Assembly (NCBI RefSeq): GCF_025154075.1
Contig: NZ_JAOAMU010000001.1
Coordinates: forward strand, 209,991-273,990
Origin: Chryseobacterium herbae
Lineage (GTDB): Bacteria; Bacteroidota; Bacteroidia; Flavobacteriales; Weeksellaceae
Direction: 5' to 3'
DNA: 64,000 bases
Shown here piece after piece: positions 44,967-54,809 of this stretch. Each line of letters opens with the position of its first letter. The stretch's first letter is position 1. The notes below the pieces were generated by a model. It saw only the letters and a list, made by a program, of their open reading frames with translations, was not told the origin of the DNA and did not search any database. Made by a program: the position numbers and the translations under genes.

Positions 44967-45329
44967 TTATTTTAAATATTTAGCCACTTTATCTTCCAGA
45001 TCATCCAGATTAAACGGTTTTGCCACATAATCATCGGCCTGAGCTTCTTCAGCCAGCCTCACGATATCATTATTGGCCGTCACATAGATGACAGGAATAG
45101 ATTTGAACTCATCATGACTTTTTAAAAGTTTGGTCGCTTCTACCCCGCCAATCTTTGGGATCCAGTTGTCCATAAGAATAACATCCGGCTGAAACTGCGC
45201 CACTTTTTCCAATATGTCATGAGATGTTTCTGAAATTTCGACCTGATAACCATTCTCTTCGAAAATGATGGTAATAACTTCTAAAATAGTTGTATCATCA
45301 TCAAAAATCAAAATTTTCTTTGTACTCAT
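44967..45329 (-). CDS. CheY-like response regulator
   Basis: A 120-residue stand-alone receiver domain. Acidic pocket Asp10/Asp11/Asp12 (IFDDD), phospho-acceptor Asp54 (VILMDNWIPKIGG), Thr84 (YVTAN) and Lys104 (VAKPF). No output domain. It is the last gene of the six-gene signalling operon, 40 bp after CheB, and is probably phosphorylated by one of the kinases at its head. Confidence 0.94.
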   Translation of the reverse strand: MSTKKILIFDDDTTILEVITIIFEENGYQVEISETSHDILEKVAQFQPDVILMDNWIPKIGGVEATKLLKSHDEFKSIPVIYVTANNDIVRLAEEAQADDYVAKPFNLDDLEDKVAKYLK

Positions 45330-45369
45330 AGTAGTTCTATTTAAATCTTAAGTTTGTTTTAATTATTAT

Positions 45370-45942
45370 TTACAGCTGATTGATATAATCTGCCAAATTA
45401 TCCGGTTTAATGATCAGATCATAATCCACTTCCTGTACCGCATGTTTGGGCATATAATCTACCTCAGCGGTTTCCGGCTCCTGAATCCAGACTTTTCCTT
45501 TGTTCTTTTTAATAAATCCCAGACCTTCCACTCCATCAGCATTGGCTCCTGAAAGCAAAACGCCGACAAGGCTTTCGCCATACACTTCCGCCGCAGATTT
45601 GAAGGTTACATCAATTGACGGACGGGAATAGTTCATCTTTTCGGAAAAATCCAGCGACATCATTTTTTTGTTTTCGAACAGTAAATGATAATCCGCAGGG
45701 ACTATATATATTTTATTAACTTCAATTTCCGTTTTGTCATCTACCTCAATTACCTCCATCGGTACAAACTGCTGCAGTAACGTCTGTAAAACATTGGTTG
45801 AGGATGCTTTACGGTGTACGACGAGCAGTATGGGGAAATTCAATTCGGTTTTTATTTTTTTCAGCATTTCCAGAATAACCTGCAGGCTTCCTGCTGATCC
45901 TCCTATCACTACCAGTTCTGTCTTTGTGTTTTTAGGTTCCAT
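45370..45942 (-). CDS. cheB: CheB-type methylesterase domain protein (no receiver)
   Basis: 190 residues from ATG 45942 (MEPKNTKTELVVIGGSAGSL). The catalytic triad is Ser16 (GGSAGS), His43 (VVHRK) and Asp136 (GANADGVEGLG). Classical CheB has an N-terminal receiver and this one lacks it, so control may come from a separate response regulator. The frame continues upstream into the CheR gene. Substrate is normally a methyl-accepting protein, but none is nearby, so the large hybrid kinase or another protein may be the target. Confidence 0.93.
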   Translation of the reverse strand: MEPKNTKTELVVIGGSAGSLQVILEMLKKIKTELNFPILLVVHRKASSTNVLQTLLQQFVPMEVIEVDDKTEIEVNKIYIVPADYHLLFENKKMMSLDFSEKMNYSRPSIDVTFKSAAEVYGESLVGVLLSGANADGVEGLGFIKKNKGKVWIQEPETAEVDYMPKHAVQEVDYDLIIKPDNLADYINQL

Positions 45943-45952
45943 GGTCAATGTA

Positions 45953-46783
45953 TTAAATGTGCTCTGTTTTTTTCCAGATTCGCTGGTCATCGACCTGGTG
46001 GTATACTTTATCCAGTTTTGAAAACCTCAGGGTTTCTTTTGAACCTAAAGCCAGATACCCCAAATTTTCAAGGCTGTTGTCAAAAAGCTGAAAGACGCGC
46101 TCCTGCAGTTCCCGGTCAAAATAGATCAGTACATTTCTGCAGATGATCAGTTGAAAACTGTTAAAAGAACTATCTGAAACCAGATTATGAGTGGATAATA
46201 TCAACTTTTCCTGTAAGCTTTTATCAAACTTTACACTGTCATAATTCGCCGTATAATAATCTGAAAAATCCTTTTTTCCACCGGACAAAATATAGTTCTC
46301 TGAGTACAGTTTCATCTGCTGCAACGGAAAAACACCTGCTCTCGCGGTTTCCAAAACGGTAGGATTCAGATCTGTTCCGTAGATCAGTGATTTGTGGTAG
46401 AGATTGGCTTCCTTAAGCAAAATAGCCATTGAATAGGCTTCTTCACCGGTAGAACATCCCGCAACCCATATTCTGATCAACGGATAGGTTCCCAGCTGTG
46501 GCAAAATCTTTTCTCTGAGCTTTTTAAAGAACAGCGGATCCCGAAACATTTCGGTAACGTTCACTGTGATTTCTTCTACAAAACGTTTCAGGTATTCAGG
46601 ATCATTGAGAACCGTATATCTCAGCTCCGCAAAACTGGTAAACCTGTCAATCAGACAGATCCTGTTGACCCGGCGTTTAAAAGAAGCCCTGCTATACTCG
46701 GAAAAATCATACCCATACATCTCATACACATCTTTTATCAAGTATTCTACCTCTTCATCTTTTACGATACTTGGTTCCAGCAT
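45953..46783 (-). CDS. cheR: CheR-type protein-glutamate methyltransferase
   Basis: 276 residues. The N-terminal helical domain (FKRRVNRICLIDRF) precedes the SAM-binding domain with RIWVAGCSTGEEAYSMAILL near residues 103-122 and IICRNVLIYFDRELQERVF near 215. It would methylate glutamates, partnering the CheB just downstream (the genes are 10 bp apart). It directly abuts the response regulator gene upstream. There is no chemoreceptor or flagellar gene in the window, so it is likely part of a non-chemotactic signalling module. Confidence 0.95.
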   Translation of the reverse strand: MLEPSIVKDEEVEYLIKDVYEMYGYDFSEYSRASFKRRVNRICLIDRFTSFAELRYTVLNDPEYLKRFVEEITVNVTEMFRDPLFFKKLREKILPQLGTYPLIRIWVAGCSTGEEAYSMAILLKEANLYHKSLIYGTDLNPTVLETARAGVFPLQQMKLYSENYILSGGKKDFSDYYTANYDSVKFDKSLQEKLILSTHNLVSDSSFNSFQLIICRNVLIYFDRELQERVFQLFDNSLENLGYLALGSKETLRFSKLDKVYHQVDDQRIWKKTEHI

Positions 46784-47149
46784 TTATGACAGTTTTTCGA
46801 TGGCAATCATTAACTGGTCTACGTCCACAGGTTTTGAAACATAGTCCTGAGCTCCCACATCCAGGCATTTCTGACGGTCTTCCGGCATGGCCTGAGCTGT
46901 AACGGAGATCACAGGAATCTGGCTTATATACGGTGTATTTCTAATCATTTTGATGGCTTCATACCCATCCATTTCGGGCATCATCATATCCATAAGGACG
47001 ATGTCTATTGCCTTTTCTTTTAATATCTGAATGGCTTCCTGAGCCATTGTACAGCTTTCAATCTGATATCCTCTTGATTTCAGGGTCAGCTTCAGTGCAA
47101 ATATATTACGTGGATCATCGTCCACAATCAAAATCTTCTTATTCATCAT
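46784..47149 (-). CDS. CheY-like response regulator
   Basis: 121-residue receiver: IVDDDPRNIFALKLTL, phospho-acceptor Asp in DIVLMDMMMPEMDGYEAI, Thr in VISVTAQAM and Lys in YVSKPVDVDQL. It is very similar to the third receiver of the hybrid kinase encoded immediately upstream (adjacent genes with no gap), suggesting it arose by duplication of that domain. No output domain. Confidence 0.94.
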   Translation of the reverse strand: MMNKKILIVDDDPRNIFALKLTLKSRGYQIESCTMAQEAIQILKEKAIDIVLMDMMMPEMDGYEAIKMIRNTPYISQIPVISVTAQAMPEDRQKCLDVGAQDYVSKPVDVDQLMIAIEKLS

Positions 47150-50100
47150 TTAACTTTCGTATAACCAGACGCGCAGTAAGGACAATAACTGATCGATATC
47201 CACCGGTTTTGAGATATAATCCGAAGCGCCTGCTACGATGCATTTTTCACGGTCGCCGATCATGGATTTCGCAGTCACCGCAATGATAGGAAGCCTTGTA
47301 AACATCGGCATCTTTCTGATTTCTCTTATGGTTTCGTAGCCATCCATTTCAGGCATCATCATATCCATTAAAATTACGTCTATGTCTTTATGTTCTTTGA
47401 TCTGCTCTAAAGCGTGTTTTCCGTCCATAGCGACCACAACCTCCACTTTATATTTCTCCAGGGCTTTTGTCAAAGAGAAAATATTGCGGACATCATCATC
47501 GGTAATCAATATTTTTTTCCCGCTTAATACTTCCGTCAGTGATCCTAAAACTTTGTTTCGTACCGTTTCAATAGAGTTGTTTTTTTCTTCCACCAAATGT
47601 AAGAATAAACCGACTTCATCTAAAATTCTTTCGTAAGAATGGGCGGTTTTTACAACGATTGAATCTGCGTACTGCCTGATCTTAAGTTCTTCGGATTTGG
47701 ATAAACTGTGTTCCGTAAAAATAATGATCGGCAGGTTTTCCAGTCCTTCGTGGCTCTTGATAGATTCAATCACTTTGTATTCGCTGCTTCTTGAATCTCC
47801 GATATCTAAAATCACACAGTCGATCTGGTCTGAAGTCAGTGCTTTAACACTGTCCTCCACATTGTTTTCTACGGATAAAGAAATATTGAAATTACTCAGA
47901 TAGTATGATAGTGCTTTGGCGTGCTTGGCATTATGCTCTACGATTAAAACTTTCTGTGGAGACATCAGAAGCGCGTCTTCAATTTTCTTGAAAACATCTG
48001 TCATTTTATCTAAAGCCAGCGGTTTGTTAATGAAGTCAATAGCTCCTTTCATCAAGCTTTCTTTTTCAAGCTGCAGGACAGACATCATATGCACAGGAAT
48101 ATGTTTCGTCGCAGAATTGGATTTAAGCTCATCCATTACCTTCCAGCCGTCTTTAACCGGAAGCTGAACATCCAGTAAAATCGCCTGTGGATGGTACTGA
48201 ACCGCTGCAGACAAGGCGTAATCTCCTCTTACCACCACAACTCCCTTATACTTGTTCATACGGGTGTACTTCAGAAGTGCTTTCGCAAAATTGATATCAT
48301 CTTCTACGATTAAGATCACTTTATCTTCAGCAGTGATTCCATCACGGTCATCATCTACATCTTCAGGAATTTCCAGGTTCTCCAAATGCAATGCTGTTGA
48401 AGCTTCCGTATCTTCCAGGATATTCTGGATTTCTTCCACATCCTCACGAATGGTAGCCACCAGATGCTGGTCGTTTTCAGGCTGAATCACTTCAGAAACC
48501 GCTACTATTGGAATGATCAGGCTAAATTCACTTCCTTCATCCACTTTACTTTTCAGATTCAGTTCTCCACCTAGCAATCGTGCAATTTCACGGCTTATGG
48601 ACAGTCCTAATCCGGTTCCGCCAAATCTACGACGTGTAGAGCCATCCGCCTGTTGGAATGCTTCAAAAATAATCGCCTGTTTCTCTTCCGGAATCCCGAT
48701 TCCTGTATCTTTTACACTGAAAACAATGAAGTCTTTATTTTCTGTATCTTTTCTGATGTTTAAGCTAATACTTCCTTCCGTCGTAAACTTTATTGCATTT
48801 GATAAAAGGTTACGCAATACCTGATCTACACGGAGCCTGTCGGTCTCAATGGTCTTCTCGACCTCTTCATCCACATGAATATCAAATTTGATCTGCTTTT
48901 CCTGAATAATCGGGTTAAACAAACTTCTAAGGTCTCTGATGACATCATTGACTACCACATCCTGATATTCCAGGGTCATTTTACCGGATTCTATTTTGGC
49001 CAGATCTAAAATCTCATCAATAAGCGTCAACAGACTGCTTCCTGAGCTCTGGATCACTTTTGCAGATTCTACCTGATCTTCGTTAAGATTTTCGTCAGGA
49101 TTTTCAGCCATCAATCTTGAAAGAAGCAGGATAGAATTCAATGGCGTTCTCAGTTCGTGGGACATATTGGCCAAAAACTCAGATTTATATTTGGTGCTTA
49201 AAGCAAGTTCTTCCACTTTTTTCTGGATCTCACCGTTCCTCTGAGCGATCATGTGGTTTCTTTCTTCTAGAAGTCTTGAACGCTCTTCCAGTTCGGCATT
49301 GGCCTGCATCAGCTCTTCCTGTTGTACTTTCAACTCTTCTTCAGAGGCCTGTAATTTTTGGGTCTGGGCTTCCAGTTCCGTATTCAGGTTTTCCAGTTCG
49401 GAATGTTGTACCTGCAGTTCTTCTGATTGCGCCTGGGTTTCTTCCAGTAACTGCTGTTCCTTTTCACGCCCTTTTGCTGCATTTAAAGCAATACCGATGT
49501 TTCTGCTGCATTCTTCGAAATAATCCAGTCTGTCCTGATCAAAATCTGAACCTGATCCCAATTCGAGTACGCCGATGCAATGTCCGTCCGCATGGATCGG
49601 AAGTAATAATATTCCGTTTATTTTTATTCTGCTGCTGGCGAAACTTGCTACGAAATCCTCTTCAAGAAGATTGTTGTACACCTGCATTTTTTCATTGGTA
49701 AAGGCCTGACCTACCATTCCCTCCCCTGGTTGGAATGTTTTCTTCATGGTATTTTCCAGACCAAAAGCTGTACTCAGCCTAAGCATTCCTTCATCAAACA
49801 AGTACAAAGCCCCGTTGATGCATTTTCCGTATTCTACAAGCTGGTTTAATGAGGCATTGGAAACTTCTTTCAATGATTTATTTCCAACTAAAGACTCGTT
49901 TAGTAAAGCAAGGCCCTTTTGGCGCCAGTCGCTTTTATTGATCTTATCAAAAGACTTCTTCAGTGATTCGGTCATGTGATTCAATGAATCTACAAGATCT
50001 CCTAAGTCGTCCTCTGAATTATCAACCACTTTCTGGCTATAATCACCATTGGCTACTCTATTCGCAATTTGCTGAATCGCGCTTACACGTCTGCTTATTT

Positions 50101-50761
50101 CAAGATCTTTTCCCCGTAATTCACTTTCTAATTTATCTCTTCGGATCAGATCTGCTCTCAGTTTAATATAGAAGAAAATGGTAACTACCACCGCTGCTAT
50201 TGCCGAAACGAGAATGAACATCACCGTCGTGTTGGATGAACGGTTGAGATCTTTATTTTTAATTTCAAGCTGAGCTTCTTCGTACTGGACGAAATCGCGG
50301 ACGATCTGACGGCATTTATCCATATAGCTTTTGCTCATCAGGATCTGCTGCTGCGTCATCACCATACCGTTTCTTCTGTTCTGAACAAACTGCTTTAAAT
50401 TCTCCACATTGCTGTTCACATTTTTTTCTAAAGCATCCAGACGCTCGAGCTGTTTTGTATCTTTAATATCTAAAGCCTTCACACGCTCAAATGCCTTTGT
50501 ATACTCGCCTAAACTACGGTTATAAGGTTCCAGAAAGTTTTCTCTGCCAGTAAGCTGATAGCCTCTGTTTCCTGTTTCGGCATCGAGTAAAGCAACGAGA
50601 ACATCTTTTACTGCTGTTATTGATCTTCTGCTTTTTGACAGGCTTTCACGGTGATCCATCTGTTTCTGGATACTCATATAAGATGCCACTGAACTGGCAA
50701 TCAGGATCAGTAATGATAATGCGACCCCAAACTGAAGATTTCTGATTATTTTTTTCGGCAT
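47150..50761 (-). CDS. Hybrid sensor histidine kinase: CHASE3-HAMP-GAF-HisKA-HATPase-3xREC
   Basis: 1203 residues. TM1 at about 10-31, a CHASE3-like periplasmic domain to 175 (ETGNRGYQLTGRENFLEPY), TM2 at about 179-199, HAMP to 270, GAF at about 290-430, and a long Glu/Gln-rich coiled coil at 433-520. HisKA has His535 (ANMSHELRTPLNS) and HATPase_c lies at about 640-760. Three receivers follow: about 815-935 (LLDVQLPVKDGW), a divergent one at about 955-1070 (VILDIGDSRSSEY) and about 1085-1200 (LMDMMMPEMDGYE). The protein is large and typical of Bacteroidetes. It abuts the response regulator gene downstream and lies 4 bp after the second kinase gene, so it shares its transcript. Confidence 0.96.
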   Translation of the reverse strand: MPKKIIRNLQFGVALSLLILIASSVASYMSIQKQMDHRESLSKSRRSITAVKDVLVALLDAETGNRGYQLTGRENFLEPYNRSLGEYTKAFERVKALDIKDTKQLERLDALEKNVNSNVENLKQFVQNRRNGMVMTQQQILMSKSYMDKCRQIVRDFVQYEEAQLEIKNKDLNRSSNTTVMFILVSAIAAVVVTIFFYIKLRADLIRRDKLESELRGKDLEISRRVSAIQQIANRVANGDYSQKVVDNSEDDLGDLVDSLNHMTESLKKSFDKINKSDWRQKGLALLNESLVGNKSLKEVSNASLNQLVEYGKCINGALYLFDEGMLRLSTAFGLENTMKKTFQPGEGMVGQAFTNEKMQVYNNLLEEDFVASFASSRIKINGILLLPIHADGHCIGVLELGSGSDFDQDRLDYFEECSRNIGIALNAAKGREKEQQLLEETQAQSEELQVQHSELENLNTELEAQTQKLQASEEELKVQQEELMQANAELEERSRLLEERNHMIAQRNGEIQKKVEELALSTKYKSEFLANMSHELRTPLNSILLLSRLMAENPDENLNEDQVESAKVIQSSGSSLLTLIDEILDLAKIESGKMTLEYQDVVVNDVIRDLRSLFNPIIQEKQIKFDIHVDEEVEKTIETDRLRVDQVLRNLLSNAIKFTTEGSISLNIRKDTENKDFIVFSVKDTGIGIPEEKQAIIFEAFQQADGSTRRRFGGTGLGLSISREIARLLGGELNLKSKVDEGSEFSLIIPIVAVSEVIQPENDQHLVATIREDVEEIQNILEDTEASTALHLENLEIPEDVDDDRDGITAEDKVILIVEDDINFAKALLKYTRMNKYKGVVVVRGDYALSAAVQYHPQAILLDVQLPVKDGWKVMDELKSNSATKHIPVHMMSVLQLEKESLMKGAIDFINKPLALDKMTDVFKKIEDALLMSPQKVLIVEHNAKHAKALSYYLSNFNISLSVENNVEDSVKALTSDQIDCVILDIGDSRSSEYKVIESIKSHEGLENLPIIIFTEHSLSKSEELKIRQYADSIVVKTAHSYERILDEVGLFLHLVEEKNNSIETVRNKVLGSLTEVLSGKKILITDDDVRNIFSLTKALEKYKVEVVVAMDGKHALEQIKEHKDIDVILMDMMMPEMDGYETIREIRKMPMFTRLPIIAVTAKSMIGDREKCIVAGASDYISKPVDIDQLLSLLRVWLYES

Positions 50762-50765
50762 GAGA

Positions 50766-52241
50766 TTAATTTAAAGGTAAGGTGAAATAGAATGTAGACC
50801 CTTCTTCCAATTTACTGGATACGCCAATGGTTCCGTGATGCTGTTTGATGATCTCGGAACAGATAAACAGCCCGATTCCCATCCCCTGGAATTGCAATGA
50901 TGATTCTTCTACGCGGTAAAATTTACGGAATACAGCATCCTGCTTAAAGTCGGGAATTCCTATTCCAAAGTCGGTGACACTCACTTTAACTTCCTGTTTT
51001 TCTTCATCTACAAACGCAGTGACGATAACCTGATTGTTTTGGGGAGAATATTTTATGGCATTGGTCAGGAAATTGATCAGAACCTGTTCTATGCGTATTT
51101 CATCAAAAGGAATCAGGATTTCAGGTTTTATTCCGTGTCGTTTTATTTTGACTTTATTTTCGTCATGGGTTTGTATAATGGTTTCAACTGCATTGTTGAT
51201 CACGTTTTCAAGACTGGTTGGCTTTCTGTTGATTTTTAGCTTTCCGTTTTCTATTTTGGAAACATCAAGCAAATCGGTGATCAGCGTATTCAGTTTTTCA
51301 ATCTGATCCTGAACTTTGCCCATAAATCCAGCTTCAGCGCTTTGCTTATCCAGTTTTAATTTACGGTCCAACAGCTGAACATAAGCTTTTATACTGGTTA
51401 AAGGTGTTTTCAGTTCGTGGCTGGCAATACTCAGGAATTCATCCTTTTCTTTTTCCACTTTTTTCTGATCATCGATGTCGGTAAATGTTCCTACCCAGTT
51501 TTTGATTCCATTGCCATCGTTTACCGGTGTTACTCTTAAAAGATGGTAGCGATAATCTCCGGAATCTATATTTTTTATTCTGACTTCAAGCTCAAGGGCT
51601 TTATTCTTTTTTCTGCAACGTTCAAATTCTTCTCTGATATTAAGGTCATCAGGATGAACTTCCGGAAAATCCAGATCTGACTCTGAGTATTGGTACCATT
51701 TAAGGTTCACAAATTCTATTTCTCCCTCTTCATTGAGTGTGAATGCAATCTGCGGCAGAGATTCCAGCATCAACTGAAAATGATCGATCTGCGACTTCAT
51801 AGTCACCTGAGATTCTCTCCTACCTTTGACTTCCAGCTCCAGACTCTGCTGGGTCTTTTTCATGGCAAGACTCTGCTCCTGAAGGCTGTAAAAAGTTTTA
51901 ACCTTAAGCAGCAAAATTTCAGGATCCACTGGTTTCGTTACATAATCCTTCCCGCCTGAGGCATAACCGCGGGTGATAAATTTCTTCTCTGTGCTTACCG
52001 CCGATAAAAATATAATAGGAACTTCTTTTGTTTTGCTATAATCAGCTAGTGTTTCAGCTACTTCAAACCCATCCATGCCGGGCATCTGCACATCCAAAAT
52101 AATCAATGCATAATTATTTTTTATGGCTTTTCCTAATGCTTCCTCTCCGGAATCGGCTGTATCTACCTGAAAATCTTTGGATTCCAGCAGTTTTTTCAGT
52201 GAGTAAAGATTACTTTGGTTGTCATCAACAATTAAGATCAT
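50766..52241 (-). CDS. REC-PAS-histidine kinase
   Basis: 491 residues. An N-terminal receiver (VDDNQSNLYSLKKLL, phospho-Asp in ALIILDVQMPGMDGFEVAE, Lys in YVTKPVD) precedes a PAS/PAC domain at about 155-265. HisKA has SIASHELKTPLTSIKAYVQLL, and HATPase_c ends at residue 491 (GIGIPDFKQDAVFRKF, GMGIGLFICSEII). No TM segment; cytoplasmic. It heads the six-gene signalling operon. The N-terminal receiver suggests that it is itself controlled by another kinase. Confidence 0.95.
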   Translation of the reverse strand: MILIVDDNQSNLYSLKKLLESKDFQVDTADSGEEALGKAIKNNYALIILDVQMPGMDGFEVAETLADYSKTKEVPIIFLSAVSTEKKFITRGYASGGKDYVTKPVDPEILLLKVKTFYSLQEQSLAMKKTQQSLELEVKGRRESQVTMKSQIDHFQLMLESLPQIAFTLNEEGEIEFVNLKWYQYSESDLDFPEVHPDDLNIREEFERCRKKNKALELEVRIKNIDSGDYRYHLLRVTPVNDGNGIKNWVGTFTDIDDQKKVEKEKDEFLSIASHELKTPLTSIKAYVQLLDRKLKLDKQSAEAGFMGKVQDQIEKLNTLITDLLDVSKIENGKLKINRKPTSLENVINNAVETIIQTHDENKVKIKRHGIKPEILIPFDEIRIEQVLINFLTNAIKYSPQNNQVIVTAFVDEEKQEVKVSVTDFGIGIPDFKQDAVFRKFYRVEESSLQFQGMGIGLFICSEIIKQHHGTIGVSSKLEEGSTFYFTLPLN

Positions 52242-52284
52242 AAGATGAATCAGTACTTGGTGGTTTGTTTATAATTAATCCCGC

Positions 52285-52292
52285 CAAAAATA
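52285..52292 (-). promoter_or_regulatory. -7 box upstream of the signalling operon
   Basis: On the minus strand TATTTTTG, a perfect TAnnTTTG match, 43 bp before the ATG at 52241. No convincing -33 element, so confidence is moderate. Confidence 0.4.
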
Positions 52293-52469
52293 CTCACAAA
52301 ATTTCGAAAAACATTGATTTTTTAATCATTTTATGGCCACATACCACACATATATACTTATAAATCAATTTTTAAAAGAAATATTCACATACGCTTCTTT
52401 ATAATCAAAAAAAAGCATCAATCTGTTAAATAATTGGCACCCAATAAGAGGTTTATTTATCCAAAAAAA

Positions 52470-52814
52470 TCAGTCCCGCAAAAATACTACCCATTCCTGC
52501 AGTAAGTCTCTGATATCTTCTAATGGAAAAGCAGTTGGCTGACCATCAATTATAAAATCCGGATAATTAATTTGTAAATCCATATGCTCCAGCACCATTG
52601 ATTCATAAGGTTCCCAGGCCGGATCGGGAGTGTGATCCAGATAGAAATTTACTTCTTTCAAAAGAAATTCAGTCTTTGAGATATTTAAATAGCGCAAAAA
52701 TTGCAACAGGCTATTTTCATCAACGATGTTGTTTTTTCTGATACAATCATATCCAACATCACTGCCTGCCGGTACTTTCAGGAATTCCAGTCCGTACTGA
52801 TCTTTTTTACTCAT
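52470..52814 (-). CDS. Hypothetical protein
   Basis: 114 residues, not recognised. It is acidic, soluble and without signal peptide (MSKKDQYGLEFLKVPAGSDVGYDC near the start, DLLQEWVVFLRD at the end). Size and charge would fit an immunity protein, but no toxin gene is adjacent. It is followed on the left by a gap before the kinase operon. Confidence 0.6.
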   Translation of the reverse strand: MSKKDQYGLEFLKVPAGSDVGYDCIRKNNIVDENSLLQFLRYLNISKTEFLLKEVNFYLDHTPDPAWEPYESMVLEHMDLQINYPDFIIDGQPTAFPLEDIRDLLQEWVVFLRD

Positions 52815-52916
52815 AGCTTCTTTTTATTCTGTGTTTAGTGAAAACCAATGTTTTTATTTTCTTAACCGGATTTCGGGATAAGACATTTGCTTTTATAATG
52901 AGTTGATCATCCAGTG

Positions 52917-52949
52917 AACCCTGTCAAGGTTTTGAACCTTGACAGGGTT
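52917..52949. repeat. Perfect 15-bp-arm palindrome (REP-like)
   Basis: AACCCTGTCAAGGTT, loop TTG, AACCTTGACAGGGTT in the intergenic gap between two minus-strand genes. CTTCCAGCTT words follow it at about 52965-52990. A terminator is possible but no U-run follows, so a REP-type element is more likely. Confidence 0.7.
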
Positions 52950-53006
52950 AAATCAGCTTTTCTCTTCCAGCTTCCAGCTTCCAGCTATCTAACCGAACTC
53001 TGTTTA

Positions 53007-54809
53007 TCATAATGTTTTTAAAACCTTTGCAGCGTTTTCATGTTTGGGATTGATCTCCAGAACTTTTTGGTAATTCTGTCTGGCTTTATCCTTTTGACCG
53101 GCCTTCAGGTAAGCTTCTCCCAAGCTGTCGTAGACATTTTCACTTTTAGGATACAGTGCCACATTTACCCGGAAAATGTCAATGGCTTTTGTGAAATCTT
53201 TATTCCGAAGCAAGGTGTAACCTACTCCGTTCAGATAACCCTCAGAGAGAAGGTCATTTCCGGCATCTTCAGTTTTAGCTTTCTGATAAGCTTCCAGACC
53301 TTTGTCATAATTTCCGTCCAGCACCCATTCTAAAGGAGCTTTCTCATCCGGTCCCATCTGTGCATCTGATGACCTTATTTTCCCATTGGAAAATACCTGT
53401 ATGATATCTGTTTTTCCGGTATCCTTATTTTTCACAAATTTTACTGTAAAATCCCAGTCCCGAAATGCATACTTATTTTCTCCTACTTTAATCATTTCAA
53501 CCGGAGTATCCATATTAGCAGAAGTCATCAGCTTGCCATTTTCACGATAGACTTTGTAAAAACCATATTTTCCACTTTTGTAACGTCCGACACTTTTGAA
53601 ATCATCCTGATTTAAAGGCAATATTTTCTGAACCGGGCCATTAAATAAAGGCCAGTGATAGACTTCTGCCACCGAACGCACGAGTTCTTCTACAAACTCA
53701 GGTTTATTGGTATTGGTTAAAACGACCACTCCATCACCGCTTGTTTTACTGGCTATAAATCTGCTGGAAAACCCTTCATTCCAACCTCCGTGGTTAAAAT
53801 ACATATGTCCTCTTCTGTCTTCCAGAAAAATTCCCAATCCCATAAACGGATCAATAAAGGAAGTGGTAAACTGTTCTGCTGTCTTTTGTGAAATCACCGT
53901 GCTGCTTTTTCCGCTCAGGGTATTCTGAACATCAATGACGAATTTAGCCAGATCTTCGGGTGTAGTCCATAGACCGGCGGCAGCCTGTTCCGGATAAGTA
54001 TGAGATTTTCCCTGAACTTTTACCCCGTCCTGATTATACGCCGTAGCCGCAAATTGGGACTGTGCTTCAGGCAGTGGCTGGGAAAATGTGCTGTTCTTCA
54101 TATCCAGCGGTAGAAGTACTTTTTCTTTCATAATGGTGGTGAAATCCTTTCCTTCCAGATCGATAAGCATCTGCTGCAAAACGCAGTATCCGCCACCTGC
54201 ATAACGGAAAGGTGTTCCCGGAGCTTTATCTACGAAAACAGCTGTGGTATTTGAAGGACTCTGACCATTTAAAACCTGAATTAAAGTAGGAATCGGTTTT
54301 CCGGCTTCATATCCCGGAAATCCACTCACGGTAAAACCTGCTGTATGGCTGACTATATTTTTAAAAGTGACTTTTTTCTCTTTGGTGAATTCATTTTCCG
54401 GAACTTTCCAGGATTTCAGGTAGGAATTGACATCAGCATCAGGATTGATCTTTCCAGCTTCAACTTCTGTCAATCCCGCATAAACACTGACCGGTTTACT
54501 CATAGATGCTGCCTGAAACAGTGTTTTGGAATTGACCAGAGTTTTAGATTCCACATCTGAAAAGCCATAGCTCTTCGCCCAGATCACTTTTGAATTTTTG
54601 ATAACGGCAATGCTTACTCCCGGAACATTGTAATGCTTCATTCTGGATTCCAATGTCCACATAGGTTCACCCTGAAAACGGACGGCAGGTATTAATCCTG
54701 CTTCTACTTTAGCAATTTCGGTATTCAACTGGGATTTTGTCTGTGCAGATGCCGGAATATGCATCATTCCGATCATGAGTGCAGCGTATAGGGGAGCTTT
54801 GGTTTTCAT
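53007..54809 (-). CDS. Secreted serine hydrolase with C-terminal TPR
   Basis: 600 residues with a signal peptide (MKTKAPLYAALMIGMMHIPASAQ). The beta-lactamase-like domain has Ser102-x-x-Lys105 (ASMSKPV), Tyr in FRYAGGGYCVL and the third motif in YFNHGGWNEGF. After about residue 400 comes a beta-rich extension, then TPR-like repeats to the end (ENVYDSLGEAYLKAGQKDKARQNYQKVL). Related to S12-type hydrolases. The TPR tail is an uncommon addition that may recruit a partner. Confidence 0.92.
   Translation of the reverse strand: MKTKAPLYAALMIGMMHIPASAQTKSQLNTEIAKVEAGLIPAVRFQGEPMWTLESRMKHYNVPGVSIAVIKNSKVIWAKSYGFSDVESKTLVNSKTLFQAASMSKPVSVYAGLTEVEAGKINPDADVNSYLKSWKVPENEFTKEKKVTFKNIVSHTAGFTVSGFPGYEAGKPIPTLIQVLNGQSPSNTTAVFVDKAPGTPFRYAGGGYCVLQQMLIDLEGKDFTTIMKEKVLLPLDMKNSTFSQPLPEAQSQFAATAYNQDGVKVQGKSHTYPEQAAAGLWTTPEDLAKFVIDVQNTLSGKSSTVISQKTAEQFTTSFIDPFMGLGIFLEDRRGHMYFNHGGWNEGFSSRFIASKTSGDGVVVLTNTNKPEFVEELVRSVAEVYHWPLFNGPVQKILPLNQDDFKSVGRYKSGKYGFYKVYRENGKLMTSANMDTPVEMIKVGENKYAFRDWDFTVKFVKNKDTGKTDIIQVFSNGKIRSSDAQMGPDEKAPLEWVLDGNYDKGLEAYQKAKTEDAGNDLLSEGYLNGVGYTLLRNKDFTKAIDIFRVNVALYPKSENVYDSLGEAYLKAGQKDKARQNYQKVLEINPKHENAAKVLKTL

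Noticed and set aside
49141-49701. 186-residue plus-strand frame
   Set aside because: Antisense to the kinase coiled coil and HisKA region; the composition is typical of a shadow frame.
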